Shown one piece after another: positions 51,465 through 60,299 of a stretch of 64,000 nucleotides of DNA (position 1 is the stretch's first letter; each line of letters starts with the position of its first letter). Source of the stretch: Pollutimonas sp035515055 (GTDB lineage Bacteria; Pseudomonadota; Gammaproteobacteria; Burkholderiales; Burkholderiaceae_B); the NCBI GenBank assembly GCA_035515055.1, contig DATJBV010000015.1, forward strand, positions 1 to 64,000, written 5' to 3'. The notes beneath the pieces are model-generated. The model ran no database searches. It was not told the DNA's origin and saw only the letters and a program-made list of their open reading frames with translations. The position numbers and the translations under genes are program-made.

Positions 51465-52455
51465 GACAAACGAAAAAACCGGCAATTCCGGGGGCCACGC
51501 CGCACTCAAGCGCAATGGACTCTTGGCGCTCGTTGGGCTGCTGTGCCTACTGCCGTTCGCAATCAATGATTACCTGTTATTCGTGGCGAACACCATGCTG
51601 GTCTACTGCCTGGTGGCCGTTGGTTTGAACATGGTCATCGGCTACCTTGGGCAGTTGGCCTTCGCCAGCGCCGCGTTCTTCGGCATAGGTGCCTACGTCA
51701 CGGGATTGTCCATGGTCCATCTGGGTCTGGGCTATTCCGCGGCCATGGTGGCCGGCACCGTTTGCGGAGGCTTGGCGGGCGCCGTTGTCGGCCTGCCGGC
51801 GCTACGAGTGCGCGGCTATTACCTCGCCATTATCACGCTGGCCTTCGGCGAGCTGATGCGCTGGTTCTACGTGCACACCGACACCATTACGTTCGGATCG
51901 GGCGGCTTCAACATGCCCGACATGAGCTTCCTGGGCCATGAACTTAGCGGAACGGGCAAATACTATCTATTCCTTGCGGCCATGGTCATCGGCATCGCCG
52001 CCACATCGTTATTGCTGCGATCGCGCTACGGACGCGCCTTCGTGGCCGTGCGCAATAACGAGCAGGCGGCGGCATCGCTGGGCATACAGGTGAACCGCAC
52101 GAAAGTGATGGCATTTGCATGGAGCGGCCTGATCACCGGTCTGGCCGGCGCGCTATACGCGGCGTTGAATGGCCGGGTCTCGCCCGATACCTTCGGCATA
52201 TCGCAGATGTTGATGCATTTTGCGATCGTCATGATCGGCGGCTTGGGCAGCCTGGCTGGGTCCGTCATCGGCGCCGTGCTGCTGACTGGCCTGCCCGAGC
52301 TGCTGCGCAACTTCCCCGGCCTCGAAGAAATTGTATTCAGCGTTCTCTTGATCGTCGTGCTTTTCTTCATGCCCAAGGGCATCAGCGGATTCCTTGGCAA
52401 CCACTTCCCATGGCTGCGGGAGCGCCTGTACCGGGAGGAGAAAAAAAATGCTTGA
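51457..52455 (+). CDS. livM: LIV-type ABC transporter permease LivM
   Basis: Permease of 332 residues with GTG start at 51457. NMVIGYLGQLAFASAAFFGIGAY spans about residues 59-81 and GLPALRVRGYYLAIITLAFGEL about 110-131, both LivM hallmarks. It ends in a charged REERLYREEKKNA-like tail coded by a run of eight adenines that also contains the livG start, so translation of livG is coupled. Confidence 0.93.
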   Translation: MDKTNEKTGNSGGHAALKRNGLLALVGLLCLLPFAINDYLLFVANTMLVYCLVAVGLNMVIGYLGQLAFASAAFFGIGAYVTGLSMVHLGLGYSAAMVAGTVCGGLAGAVVGLPALRVRGYYLAIITLAFGELMRWFYVHTDTITFGSGGFNMPDMSFLGHELSGTGKYYLFLAAMVIGIAATSLLLRSRYGRAFVAVRNNEQAAASLGIQVNRTKVMAFAWSGLITGLAGALYAALNGRVSPDTFGISQMLMHFAIVMIGGLGSLAGSVIGAVLLTGLPELLRNFPGLEEIVFSVLLIVVLFFMPKGISGFLGNHFPWLRERLYREEKKNA

Positions 52456-53197
52456 TGTACGCAACCTGACCGTCCGCTTCGCCGGGCTGACCGCTGTCGA
52501 CGACTTGTCGTTCAGCGTCAAACGTGGCGAAATTTTTACCATGATGGGCCCCAATGGCGCGGGCAAGACCTCGGCTTTCAATGCGATAGGCGGCTTTATC
52601 CCAGCCGCCGGCAACGTCAGCTTCCTGGATAAGCAGATCAGCGGCATGATGCCCGCGGAGATCGCCGCGCTGGGCATACGGCGCACGTTCCAGAACAATG
52701 GCATCCTGCGCGAAATGACGGTGCTGGAAAATGTGCTGACCGGACTGGAGCTTGCCACGCCAAGCACCTTCTGGGGCTGCGTGACCGGCTGGCCCGCATC
52801 GAGCAGAGCCGAGCGCGACGCCACAGGCAGGGCCAGGGCCATGCTCGAGCAAATGGATATCGCCGACCTGGCCGATCGTCCGGCGGGCGACCTTTCCTTC
52901 GGTCAACAACGGCTGGTCGAAATCGCCCGCGCCATGGTCGCCGGCGCGCAATTGATCATGCTGGACGAACCGGCCGTAGGCTTGTCGCCGGGCGACCGGC
53001 TGCATCTTGGGCAGGCGTTGCGCGAACTGGCTGCCAGCGGCATTGCCATCTTGCTGGTGGAACACGTGCAAGACTTGGTCATGGCGGTCTCGGACCAGGT
53101 GCTGGTCCTGAACTACGGGAAGAAAATCGCCCAATGTCATCCTGACGAAATACGGAATAATAAAGACGTCCTGGAGGTTTATCTCGGCCATGCCTGA
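52448..53197 (+). CDS. livG: LIV-type ABC transporter ATP-binding protein LivG
   Basis: ATPase of 249 residues. Walker A GPNGAGKT at 34-41, signature FGQQRLVEIARAM near 157 and Walker B LIMLDEPAVGL near 174. The ATG at 52448 is preceded by GGGAGGAG and lies inside the livM end; the longer frame upstream is livM in another frame. The stop overlaps the livF start by eight bases. Confidence 0.93.
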   Translation: MLDVRNLTVRFAGLTAVDDLSFSVKRGEIFTMMGPNGAGKTSAFNAIGGFIPAAGNVSFLDKQISGMMPAEIAALGIRRTFQNNGILREMTVLENVLTGLELATPSTFWGCVTGWPASSRAERDATGRARAMLEQMDIADLADRPAGDLSFGQQRLVEIARAMVAGAQLIMLDEPAVGLSPGDRLHLGQALRELAASGIAILLVEHVQDLVMAVSDQVLVLNYGKKIAQCHPDEIRNNKDVLEVYLGHA

Positions 53198-53906
53198 TCC
53201 CATTCTTCATATCGCCGGCCTGGATGTCCGTCACGGCCGAACGCAAGCCTTGTCCGACATAAGTATCGACCTGTACGACGGCGAAGCCGTGGGCCTGCTG
53301 GGCACGAACGGCGCGGGCAAGACAACCCTGCTCAACACCTTGTCGGGCTTCCTGCGGCCCACGGCCGGCACGCTGGAATTATTCGGCGAGCCCATACACA
53401 ATTGCGCGCCACATGTCATTGTGAGGCGCGGGCTGCTGCACCTGTCCCAGGAGCGCGACCTGTTTGGCGACCTGACCGTGCTCGACAACCTCAGGCTCGG
53501 GTCGCTCGCTCGAGCGGCGAAAACATTCGACCGCAACGTCGAGCGCGTATTCCACTACTTTCCGCGCCTGAAGGAACGCGCCTCGCAACGCGCGGCAACC
53601 ATGTCGGGCGGCGAGCAGCAAATGCTGGCCATAGGGCGGGCATTAATGGCCGAACCCAAGGTCATGCTTTTCGACGAGCCATCAGCCGGCCTGTCGCCCT
53701 TGTTCGTGCAGGAAATCGGCGCCATGATGCGGTCCTTGCGCGCCGAAGGCGATATTTCGCTTATCCTGGTCGAGCAAAATATGCTGCTGGCCGCGCAAGT
53801 GATCGACCGGTTCTATATGCTGCGCGCCGGCCGCCTGGTGGCCAGCGGGCCGGTGGCCGAACTGGAGAAAGACCACGAAGAACTTGCCCGCCAGTACTAC
53901 CTGTGA
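53190..53906 (+). CDS. livF: LIV-type ABC transporter ATP-binding protein LivF
   Basis: ATPase of 238 residues, last gene of the operon. Walker A GTNGAGKT at 38-45, signature MSGGEQQMLAIGRALM near 140 and Walker B VMLFDEPSAGLSP near 160. The ribosome site GGAGG lies 13 bases upstream inside livG. Convergent with the CurA-like reductase gene, with 40 bases between the stops. Confidence 0.93.
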   Translation: MPDPILHIAGLDVRHGRTQALSDISIDLYDGEAVGLLGTNGAGKTTLLNTLSGFLRPTAGTLELFGEPIHNCAPHVIVRRGLLHLSQERDLFGDLTVLDNLRLGSLARAAKTFDRNVERVFHYFPRLKERASQRAATMSGGEQQMLAIGRALMAEPKVMLFDEPSAGLSPLFVQEIGAMMRSLRAEGDISLILVEQNMLLAAQVIDRFYMLRAGRLVASGPVAELEKDHEELARQYYL

Positions 53907-53946
53907 GCCATAAGCTCGCAGCCCTGGCGACAGGTTCGTTTGGCGC

Positions 53947-54963
53947 TTAAGGCTCGGCGCCGACCTGTACCAATTGCTTGCCGGTGTTCTTGCTGGTCAG
54001 CAGGCGCAGGAAAGCGTCGGGCGTCTGGGCTATGCCTTGCGCGATATCGAACTCGGACGTCAAGTGTCCGGCCTGATACCAACCCATGAGGCGTTTGCGC
54101 GCATAGTCGTGGCGCGCCTGGTAGTCCAGGAACATGAAGCCGCGCATCGTGGCGCGCGACACCAGCAGCTGGCGCAGAAACCTCTGCCCGATATCGGGCT
54201 GCTCGAATTGGGCGGCGAGGCTGGCGGTTCCGACAATCACCACGCGCGCGTCGAGCGCCAGGTTCTGCATGACGGCATCGTGGATGATTCCGCCCGTGTT
54301 GTCGATGAATACGTCGACGCCACTCGGGCATGCCGCGCGCACCGCCTGGTCCAGATGATTGGTGGTTCGGTAGTTGATCGCATGCGCGTAGCCGCGGGCC
54401 TGGCATAGACCCGCCTTTTCATCCGTGCTGGTAAACGCCAGCGCCTGGGCGTTCGCCAGCTTGGCCAACTGCCCTGCCGTTTGTCCGACCGAACCTGCGG
54501 CAGCCGATATGGCAACCGTATCGCCGGCCCGCAATTGGCCGGCCTCGAACAGCGAAAAATAGGCCGTCAGGCCGTTAAGACCGAAGGCATCGAGCCAGTA
54601 AGGCAAGGGCGCAAGGCCGGGAACAATGCGGCGCACGGACGCGGGCGACAAGACAGCGTATTCCTGCCAGCCGAACGCAAAGTCGGTGACGACCAGGTCT
54701 CCCGGGCCGAATTCGGCCGTTTCAGACTTGATGACTTCACCGATGGCGCCGCCCACCATCACATCGCCGGGCGACACGCCGGCGGCATAATTTTGCTGCG
54801 GCGATATGCGGCCGCGCATGTAAGGGGCGACGTCCAGGTAAATGGCGCGCACCAGCAACTGACCATGCTGCGGCGTGGGAATGTCTGATTCTGAAAGCGT
54901 CCAGTCGGCAACTTGAGGCAAGCCGGTAGGGAACTTTGCCAGGCGCCATTGCTTGTTTTTCAT
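53947..54963 (-). CDS. NADP-dependent medium-chain oxidoreductase (CurA/leukotriene B4 dehydrogenase-like)
   Basis: Zinc-free medium-chain dehydrogenase/reductase of 338 residues that typically reduces alpha,beta-unsaturated ketones or aldehydes using NADPH. Family features are LDVAPYMRGRIS near 48, GGAIGEVIKSE near 72, FGLNGLTAYFSLFEAGQLRAGDTV split over about 127-150, the nucleotide-binding SAAAGSVGQTAGQLAKL near 153 and VDVFIDNTGG near 215. AAGGAC precedes the ATG. Divergent from the serine hydrolase gene. Confidence 0.92.
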   Translation of the reverse strand: MKNKQWRLAKFPTGLPQVADWTLSESDIPTPQHGQLLVRAIYLDVAPYMRGRISPQQNYAAGVSPGDVMVGGAIGEVIKSETAEFGPGDLVVTDFAFGWQEYAVLSPASVRRIVPGLAPLPYWLDAFGLNGLTAYFSLFEAGQLRAGDTVAISAAAGSVGQTAGQLAKLANAQALAFTSTDEKAGLCQARGYAHAINYRTTNHLDQAVRAACPSGVDVFIDNTGGIIHDAVMQNLALDARVVIVGTASLAAQFEQPDIGQRFLRQLLVSRATMRGFMFLDYQARHDYARKRLMGWYQAGHLTSEFDIAQGIAQTPDAFLRLLTSKNTGKQLVQVGAEP

Positions 54964-55068
54964 TTATATTGTCCTTTGTATGTGGCCGATACATGGAGCA
55001 TAACCGCAAGCTCCGCCTGGCTAACCCAAACGACCGACGATCTGTATCGAATCGACAAGGAGTACGCA

Positions 55069-56685
55069 ATGCGCGCCGCAGCCAGCCAAAGACCAGGAAG
55101 GGATCGGCGCCGGCCGGCACTGGCAATCGCCTTGGCAACAACCACGGCAATAGTCCTGGCAATTGTCGCCCCCGCCCGCGCCCAGCAAAGCATGGTCGAC
55201 GCGGGCAAGACTCCTGGCCAGGACGTCATCGCGCTGGCGCCCAACGGGTTGGAACATGCACTCGCCGCCCTTCCCGAGCTTACAGCCAACATCCTCGAAC
55301 GCAGCGGCGTTCCAGGCGCGGCGGTTGCCGTGGTCCATGGCGGCAAGACCGTCTTCGCCCAAGGATTCGGCGTGCGGGAACTGGGCAAGCCCGGGTCCGT
55401 GGGCCCCAATACGGTGTTCCAGGTGGCCTCGCTCTCTAAACCCCTGACCGCTTCGGTAACGGCCGTGGAAGTCAGCAAGGGTCGCGTGGCCTGGGACGAC
55501 CCTGTCGCGAAGCACCTGCCGGGCTTCGCGCTGCGCGACCCGTATGTCAGCGCGCACGCCACCATAGGCGACTTCATGGCGCACCGTACCGGTTTGCCTG
55601 CGGCCGCGGGCGACGACCTGGAAGACCTGGGCTTTGAACGCGATGAAATCATCAAGCGCCTGGGCCTCCTGCCCTTGGACGCATTTCGCGCGTCTTACCA
55701 CTATGCAAATTTCGGGACGACCATAGGCGCGCTGGCGGCCGCCGCCGCAGCCGGGATGGCCTGGGAGGACCTCGCCGAACAGGCCTTATTCCAGCCGCTG
55801 GGCATGACATCGACCAGCGCGCGCCATGCGGATTATCTTGCCCGCCCCGACCGTGCGGTGTTGCACGCCCTCGATGGCGGGGCCTTCAGGCCGCTGTACG
55901 ACCGCAACCCAGATCAGCAGTCGCCCGCGGGCGGGGTATCGTCCAGCGCGAACGACCTTGCACTCTGGCTGAAATTCTTGCTTGCCGACGGCAAACACCA
56001 GGGGCAGCCGCTGGCCACGCCGGCTTCCCTGTTGGCGGCCATGAGTCCCCAATCATTCAGCGCGCCGGCACAAAGCGTGGATAGCCGGCCAGGGTTCTAC
56101 GGCTACGGCTTCAACACCAGCGTCAATGCCAACGGGCGTACCACATTCAGTCATTCCGGCGCATTTCTGCTGGGCGCAGGCAGCGCGTTCCAGATCATAC
56201 CTTCGGCTGACGTCGGTATTGTGGTGCTCACCAACGGCAGCCCCGTGGGCGCGGCCGAAAGTATAGGCATGCGCTTCATGGATCTCGTCCAATACGGCGA
56301 GCCATTGCGCGACTGGTACGCGGCTTATAACGGGTTGATGCAGGGCTTGTATACGCCCGACGGCGACCTGGCCGGGAAGACGCCGCCCGTGCAAGCCCGG
56401 GCGCCGCAACCCCTTTCCGCCTATGCCGGGCATTACGAAAACGCCTACTTCGGCTCGGCCGAAATTTCGGTCGATAAACAAGAGCTTGTCCTGACACTAG
56501 GCCCCAAGGCGGAACGCATCGTCCTGGCCCACTGGGATGGCGACACCTATGCCATGACGCCGCGCGGCGAAAATGCGCCTGAAGGCACGCGCTCGTCGGT
56601 GCATTTCAACGTGCAAGACGGCAAGGCGGGCGACTTCACGATCGACTACCTGGACGACAACGGATTGGCGACCTGGAAACGCTAG
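55069..56685 (+). CDS. Exported serine hydrolase, class C beta-lactamase/penicillin-binding-protein-like
   Basis: Periplasmic enzyme of 538 residues. The signal peptide (about 17-38, ending APARAQ) precedes a beta-lactamase-like domain with the nucleophile in S121-L-S-K124, Y212-A-N214, and HSGA near residue 360. A C-terminal domain of about 110 residues (YAGHYENAYFGSAEISVDKQ) resembles DUF3471, common in esterase-like members, so peptide or ester hydrolysis is more likely than antibiotic resistance. AAGGAG precedes the ATG at 55069, which fixes the start against the longer open frame. Confidence 0.9.
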   Translation: MRAAASQRPGRDRRRPALAIALATTTAIVLAIVAPARAQQSMVDAGKTPGQDVIALAPNGLEHALAALPELTANILERSGVPGAAVAVVHGGKTVFAQGFGVRELGKPGSVGPNTVFQVASLSKPLTASVTAVEVSKGRVAWDDPVAKHLPGFALRDPYVSAHATIGDFMAHRTGLPAAAGDDLEDLGFERDEIIKRLGLLPLDAFRASYHYANFGTTIGALAAAAAAGMAWEDLAEQALFQPLGMTSTSARHADYLARPDRAVLHALDGGAFRPLYDRNPDQQSPAGGVSSSANDLALWLKFLLADGKHQGQPLATPASLLAAMSPQSFSAPAQSVDSRPGFYGYGFNTSVNANGRTTFSHSGAFLLGAGSAFQIIPSADVGIVVLTNGSPVGAAESIGMRFMDLVQYGEPLRDWYAAYNGLMQGLYTPDGDLAGKTPPVQARAPQPLSAYAGHYENAYFGSAEISVDKQELVLTLGPKAERIVLAHWDGDTYAMTPRGENAPEGTRSSVHFNVQDGKAGDFTIDYLDDNGLATWKR

Positions 56686-56751
56686 GCGCCGGGTACACAA
56701 GGCCGTCTAAAAACGTTACTCTGTCAGACCATCTTAGAAGGAGTAAACCTA

Positions 56752-57033
56752 ATGGCACAAGCCTCAGCCCGCCACATCCTCGTATCCACCGAAGACAAGT
56801 GCAATGAACTCAAAACCGCCATCGAAGGCGGCGCCGACTTCGCACAAGTCGCCAAAGACAATTCAAGCTGCCCTTCCAGCCGCCAAGGCGGCGACCTGGG
56901 CACGTTCGGTCCCGGTCAAATGGTCAAGGAATTCGACGAAGTCGTATTCAGCGCCCCGGTCAATGTCGTCCAAGGCCCGGTAAAGACCCAGTTCGGCTAC
57001 CACCTGCTGGAAGTCACCAGCCGCGAAGACTGA
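56752..57033 (+). CDS. Parvulin-type peptidyl-prolyl isomerase
   Basis: Small cytoplasmic single-domain parvulin of 93 residues (PpiC type), accelerating proline isomerisation. ARHILVSTEDKCNELKTAIE at the start, then FAQVAKDNSSCPSSRQGGDLG and GPGQMVKEFDEVVFS, ending VKTQFGYHLLEV, is the full-length domain with its conserved histidines. AGAAGGAG precedes the ATG by 9 bases. Stands alone. Confidence 0.95.
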   Translation: MAQASARHILVSTEDKCNELKTAIEGGADFAQVAKDNSSCPSSRQGGDLGTFGPGQMVKEFDEVVFSAPVNVVQGPVKTQFGYHLLEVTSRED

Positions 57034-57067
57034 TTTCGCCGCCGCCGGCGCACCGCTGCTTCGCGGT

Positions 57068-57610
57068 TCAGCCGGCAAAGCCGCCCTCTTCCAGGAACCG
57101 GGCTTCGGCTTCTGTCGTCGGGCGGCCCATTAATGGATTGCGATGCGGAAAATGACCGAAGCGCTCGATAATGGCGCAATGGTCAAGCGCGAACTTGATG
57201 TTTGCCGGCGCGTAGCGGCGGTAAAGCTCAATGCCGTAGCGCTGATCGGCCAGCGCTTCGGAATGAATGAAAGGCGTGCAAAAAAACAAGGCCAAGGCCG
57301 TGTCCACCTTTTGCGCGTGTCCTGCCGCAATTGCCAGCCGCGCATGAAGCCGCGCCAGCCCATCGGTTGCGAACATATGCGGTGTATCGCGAAAGGCGTT
57401 ACGCGGAAATTGGTCGAGCAGCAACACCAAGGCCAAGGCCCCAGCCGGATCGTCGGCCCAAGTGTCCAGACCTCGGCGCGCCGCCAGCCAGTGCAGGGTC
57501 ATGTAGCGCTCGCGAAAATCCGCATCGAAGGCGTCGTCCTTGATAAACCATGATTGCCCCCCCGCCTTTGTCCAGAAGTCGACCACGGCGTGGGCCTGCG
57601 CAATGTCCAT
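57068..57610 (-). CDS. DUF924 family protein
   Basis: Cytoplasmic helical (TPR-like) protein of 180 residues and unknown function. VVDFWTKAGGQSWFIKDDAFD near residue 8, LLDQFPRNAFRDTPHMFATD near 72 and the C-terminal RNPLMGRPTTEAEARFL are family motifs. The ATG at 57610 is chosen for its GGAAGGA site with five-base spacing; a further upstream ATG at 57646 has no such site. Convergent with the parvulin gene. Confidence 0.9.
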   Translation of the reverse strand: MDIAQAHAVVDFWTKAGGQSWFIKDDAFDADFRERYMTLHWLAARRGLDTWADDPAGALALVLLLDQFPRNAFRDTPHMFATDGLARLHARLAIAAGHAQKVDTALALFFCTPFIHSEALADQRYGIELYRRYAPANIKFALDHCAIIERFGHFPHRNPLMGRPTTEAEARFLEEGGFAG

Positions 57611-57742
57611 CGCTTCCTTCCCGGAGTTGGGTTGTTGATTTTTCATGGTGGTATCCGCAAGGTTGCACGAGAAGCGAAATTGTAGTGCCATTTATAATGA
57701 AAAGATGGAGCGCAAGCTCTTCTCTTCAAAGGAGCCGCCAGC

Positions 57743-58642
57743 ATGACAACCGCCAACACCAGCCATTCATCCAAGGAAGTCGTCCGTCAGCCGCGCACAA
57801 TCGAACGCGTCGTGACCGGCGTTGCCACGTCCGACGGCGCGGGCGTGAAGCTCACGCGGGTATTGACTTCATCCTTGCAAAAGAGACTGGATCCCTACTT
57901 GATGCTGGACCATTTCGGCACCGACAATCCAGACGACTATATTGGCGGCTTTCCCGATCATCCGCACCGTGGCTTCGAGACGGTAACCTACATGATCGAC
58001 GGGCGTATGCGCCACCATGACAGCGCGGGCAATGGAGGCTTGTTGCAAAACGGCGGCGTGCAGTGGATGACCGCCGGCCGCGGCGTGGTCCACTCCGAAA
58101 TGCCAGAACAGGAAGAGGGTCGGATGGAAGGCTTCCAGCTTTGGCTCAATTTGCCCGCCCGCAACAAAATGACCACGCCGGCATATCGCGACATTCAAAG
58201 CGAAACAATACCCGAGTTGCGCCTGCCGTCCGGGGTGCTCGCGCGGGTCATTGCCGGCAGCAGCCATGGATTGGCGGGAGCCGTCCAGCGCGACACGACG
58301 GAGCCTTTGTATTTGGACGTGCATTTCGATGGGGCCGGCGAGTTCAGCCAGCCGCTTGGCGGCGACATGAACGCCTTTGTTTACGTCTACCGCGGCGAAG
58401 CCGAGATCGATGGCCGCGCAATACCGGCGCAGCGCATGGCCATACTTGCCAATGACCCACAGGCCGATGGCGTGGTCATCCGTACCCAAGGCGCGGCGCG
58501 TGTCCTGTTGATCGCGGGCAAGCCGCTAGGCGAACCCATCGCCCAGCACGGCCCTTTCGTCATGAATACACATCAGGAACTGGTGCAGGCGGTGGAGGAC
58601 TTCCAGGCGGGCAAGTTCCATCATCCTGAAACCGGGTCGTAG
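57743..58642 (+). CDS. Pirin family protein
   Basis: Bicupin metalloprotein of 299 residues; some bacterial pirins have quercetinase activity and others bind metabolic enzymes. The metal site motif HPHRGFETVTYMIDG near 73 and HHDSAGNGGLLQNGGVQWMTAGRGVVHSE, in two parts from about 90 to 118, are complete. AAAGGAG precedes the ATG. A good -10 box TATAAT (57693-57698) lies 45 bases upstream without a clear -35, followed by a small GAGC-GCAA-GCTC hairpin in the leader. Confidence 0.93.
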   Translation: MTTANTSHSSKEVVRQPRTIERVVTGVATSDGAGVKLTRVLTSSLQKRLDPYLMLDHFGTDNPDDYIGGFPDHPHRGFETVTYMIDGRMRHHDSAGNGGLLQNGGVQWMTAGRGVVHSEMPEQEEGRMEGFQLWLNLPARNKMTTPAYRDIQSETIPELRLPSGVLARVIAGSSHGLAGAVQRDTTEPLYLDVHFDGAGEFSQPLGGDMNAFVYVYRGEAEIDGRAIPAQRMAILANDPQADGVVIRTQGAARVLLIAGKPLGEPIAQHGPFVMNTHQELVQAVEDFQAGKFHHPETGS

Positions 58643-58671
58643 AGCTATGCAGGCACGATTGTTCCCATAGC

Positions 58672-59511
58672 TCAGGCAGACTGCCGCGCAAGCGGATCCT
58701 GGCGGTAGTATTGGGCCAGCAGCGCGTACCAGTCCGGCAGTCCATGCGCAAGCGGCTGGGGGTGCACAAAAAAGCTTTCTGTGCTCACTGCGAAAAATTC
58801 GGCGGTGTCGGTTGCGGCATACGGGTCCAACGGCAACCGATCGAACCAGGGCGCGGCAGCCTCGGATTCCGGGTCGACGTGACGCGGAATGGCATCTTCC
58901 ACGGCCATCAATTCGGCATTGAACCACTCGAACGACTCGTGCAAGACATCTTGCCAATGACGCGGCGACAGCCGCGGATGGGCGGCCAGGCTGGGCATGC
59001 CGTCCGCGCCGCCCGCGTGCAGGTCCAGCTTATGGGCGAACTCGTGGATGACGACGTTGGTCTTGTCCGGCATATCCGGCCGAGCATCTTCCCAGGAAAG
59101 GATAACCGGGCCGCCCTCCCACGCTTCCCCCGATGCCTCCTGCATGTATTCGTGCACGACGCCGCTGTCGTCGACATCGTTGCGCGGAATGACGAAGCCG
59201 CCGGGATAAAGCACTATCTCGGTCCAGCCCTCGTACAGCACCGGGTCCAGTTCCAGGATAGGCAACGCCGCCTGGATGGCGATGGACAGCATGATCTCGT
59301 CGGTGACCACCATGCCGCGCGCGGCGCTGAAGGTTTTGCTGGCGAGCAGCCAAGCCGTTCGATCGCGCAATGAAGCGTGCTCGCGTGGCGAAAGACCGGC
59401 GAGGAAAAAGTGACTGGCAAGAGCGCGCTGCCAATCGGTATCGGAAATAAGGGCAAGTTGGCGCTCTACCTGACGCCGGGTGGCGCCCCTGCCGCTAAGC
59501 CATCTGAACAT
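58672..59511 (-). CDS. mtfA: MtfA-type zinc peptidase (M90 family)
   Basis: Cytosolic zinc metallopeptidase of 279 residues. HEFAH (156-160) followed by KLD is the zinc motif; VLYEGWTEIVLYPGGFV near 91 and the FAVSTESFFVHP segment near 240 are family features. In E. coli MtfA binds Mlc and affects glucose transporter control; whether that holds here is unknown as no Mlc gene is in view. It starts six bases after the haloacid dehalogenase stop and is probably cotranscribed with it. Confidence 0.92.
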   Translation of the reverse strand: MFRWLSGRGATRRQVERQLALISDTDWQRALASHFFLAGLSPREHASLRDRTAWLLASKTFSAARGMVVTDEIMLSIAIQAALPILELDPVLYEGWTEIVLYPGGFVIPRNDVDDSGVVHEYMQEASGEAWEGGPVILSWEDARPDMPDKTNVVIHEFAHKLDLHAGGADGMPSLAAHPRLSPRHWQDVLHESFEWFNAELMAVEDAIPRHVDPESEAAAPWFDRLPLDPYAATDTAEFFAVSTESFFVHPQPLAHGLPDWYALLAQYYRQDPLARQSA

Positions 59512-59517
59512 CGTCGG

Positions 59518-60201
59518 TCATCCGGCCTTGCCGCCCAGTTGGTTTACCAGCGCATCGAGTCCTTCGACGGTAAGGTCGGGCGTTGCGCCGAGCTCGTCGA
59601 ACACGGTGTCGTTACGGTTGACCCAGCAGACGTTATAGCCGAAATGTTTGGCGCCCGAAGCGTCCCATGGGTTGGATGATACGAACAAGATGTCGGACCG
59701 GACCATGCCCAGGCGAGTCTCCGCCAATTCGTAGACACGGAAGTCGGGCTTGAACACCTTGACGGCGTCGACACTGATCAGGTGGGCGAAGTGATTCTCG
59801 AGCCCGGCGTGATTGACAACGCTGTCGATGGAATACACCGAACCGTTGGAGAGAATGGCCAAGGGCAGGCCCATGGCTTGCAGAGCCGAGAGCGCGGCCG
59901 GCGTCTCCGGGTAGGGCCGCAACTGCAAGTATTCCTTGCACAAGGCGTCGCGCGCCGTATCGGGCAGAGCCAGCTTCAAGCGCTTGCAGGTGAAAACCAA
60001 CGCGTCTTCCGTGGCCTCTTCAAAAGAAAGGTACTGTCCCATAAGACTGCGCAGCCAGGTGTATTCGAGCTGCTTTTGCCGCCACAGTGTGCTAATTTCC
60101 GGCCCGCGGCCCGGGTAGCAAGCGTCGCAAAGTTCGGCCACCGAGTGGACATCGAACAGTGTGCCGTACAGATCGAAGACTATGCCTTTTATTGGTTTCA
60201 T
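59518..60201 (-). CDS. Haloacid dehalogenase type II (L-2-haloacid dehalogenase-like)
   Basis: HAD hydrolase of 227 residues. The nucleophile is D10 in FDLYGTLFD; motif II is SNGS (118-121), motif III lysine K151 in KVFKPD, and the SSN-x-WD motif (175-180) marks the L-2-haloacid dehalogenase branch, where the aspartate displaces halide from 2-haloacids. Many genomic members have other roles. The ATG at 60201 follows GAGGGG; an ATG 18 bases earlier is less likely. Divergent from the NADH dehydrogenase gene. Confidence 0.9.
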   Translation of the reverse strand: MKPIKGIVFDLYGTLFDVHSVAELCDACYPGRGPEISTLWRQKQLEYTWLRSLMGQYLSFEEATEDALVFTCKRLKLALPDTARDALCKEYLQLRPYPETPAALSALQAMGLPLAILSNGSVYSIDSVVNHAGLENHFAHLISVDAVKVFKPDFRVYELAETRLGMVRSDILFVSSNPWDASGAKHFGYNVCWVNRNDTVFDELGATPDLTVEGLDALVNQLGGKAG

Positions 60202-60299
60202 GCCTGTTCCCCTCCACAAGCCGTCATGGCTCTGTTTTCAAGTATTGCATATTCGACGAAATGCTTGCACGGGCACATCGCTTGCCAACACTCGCCACC

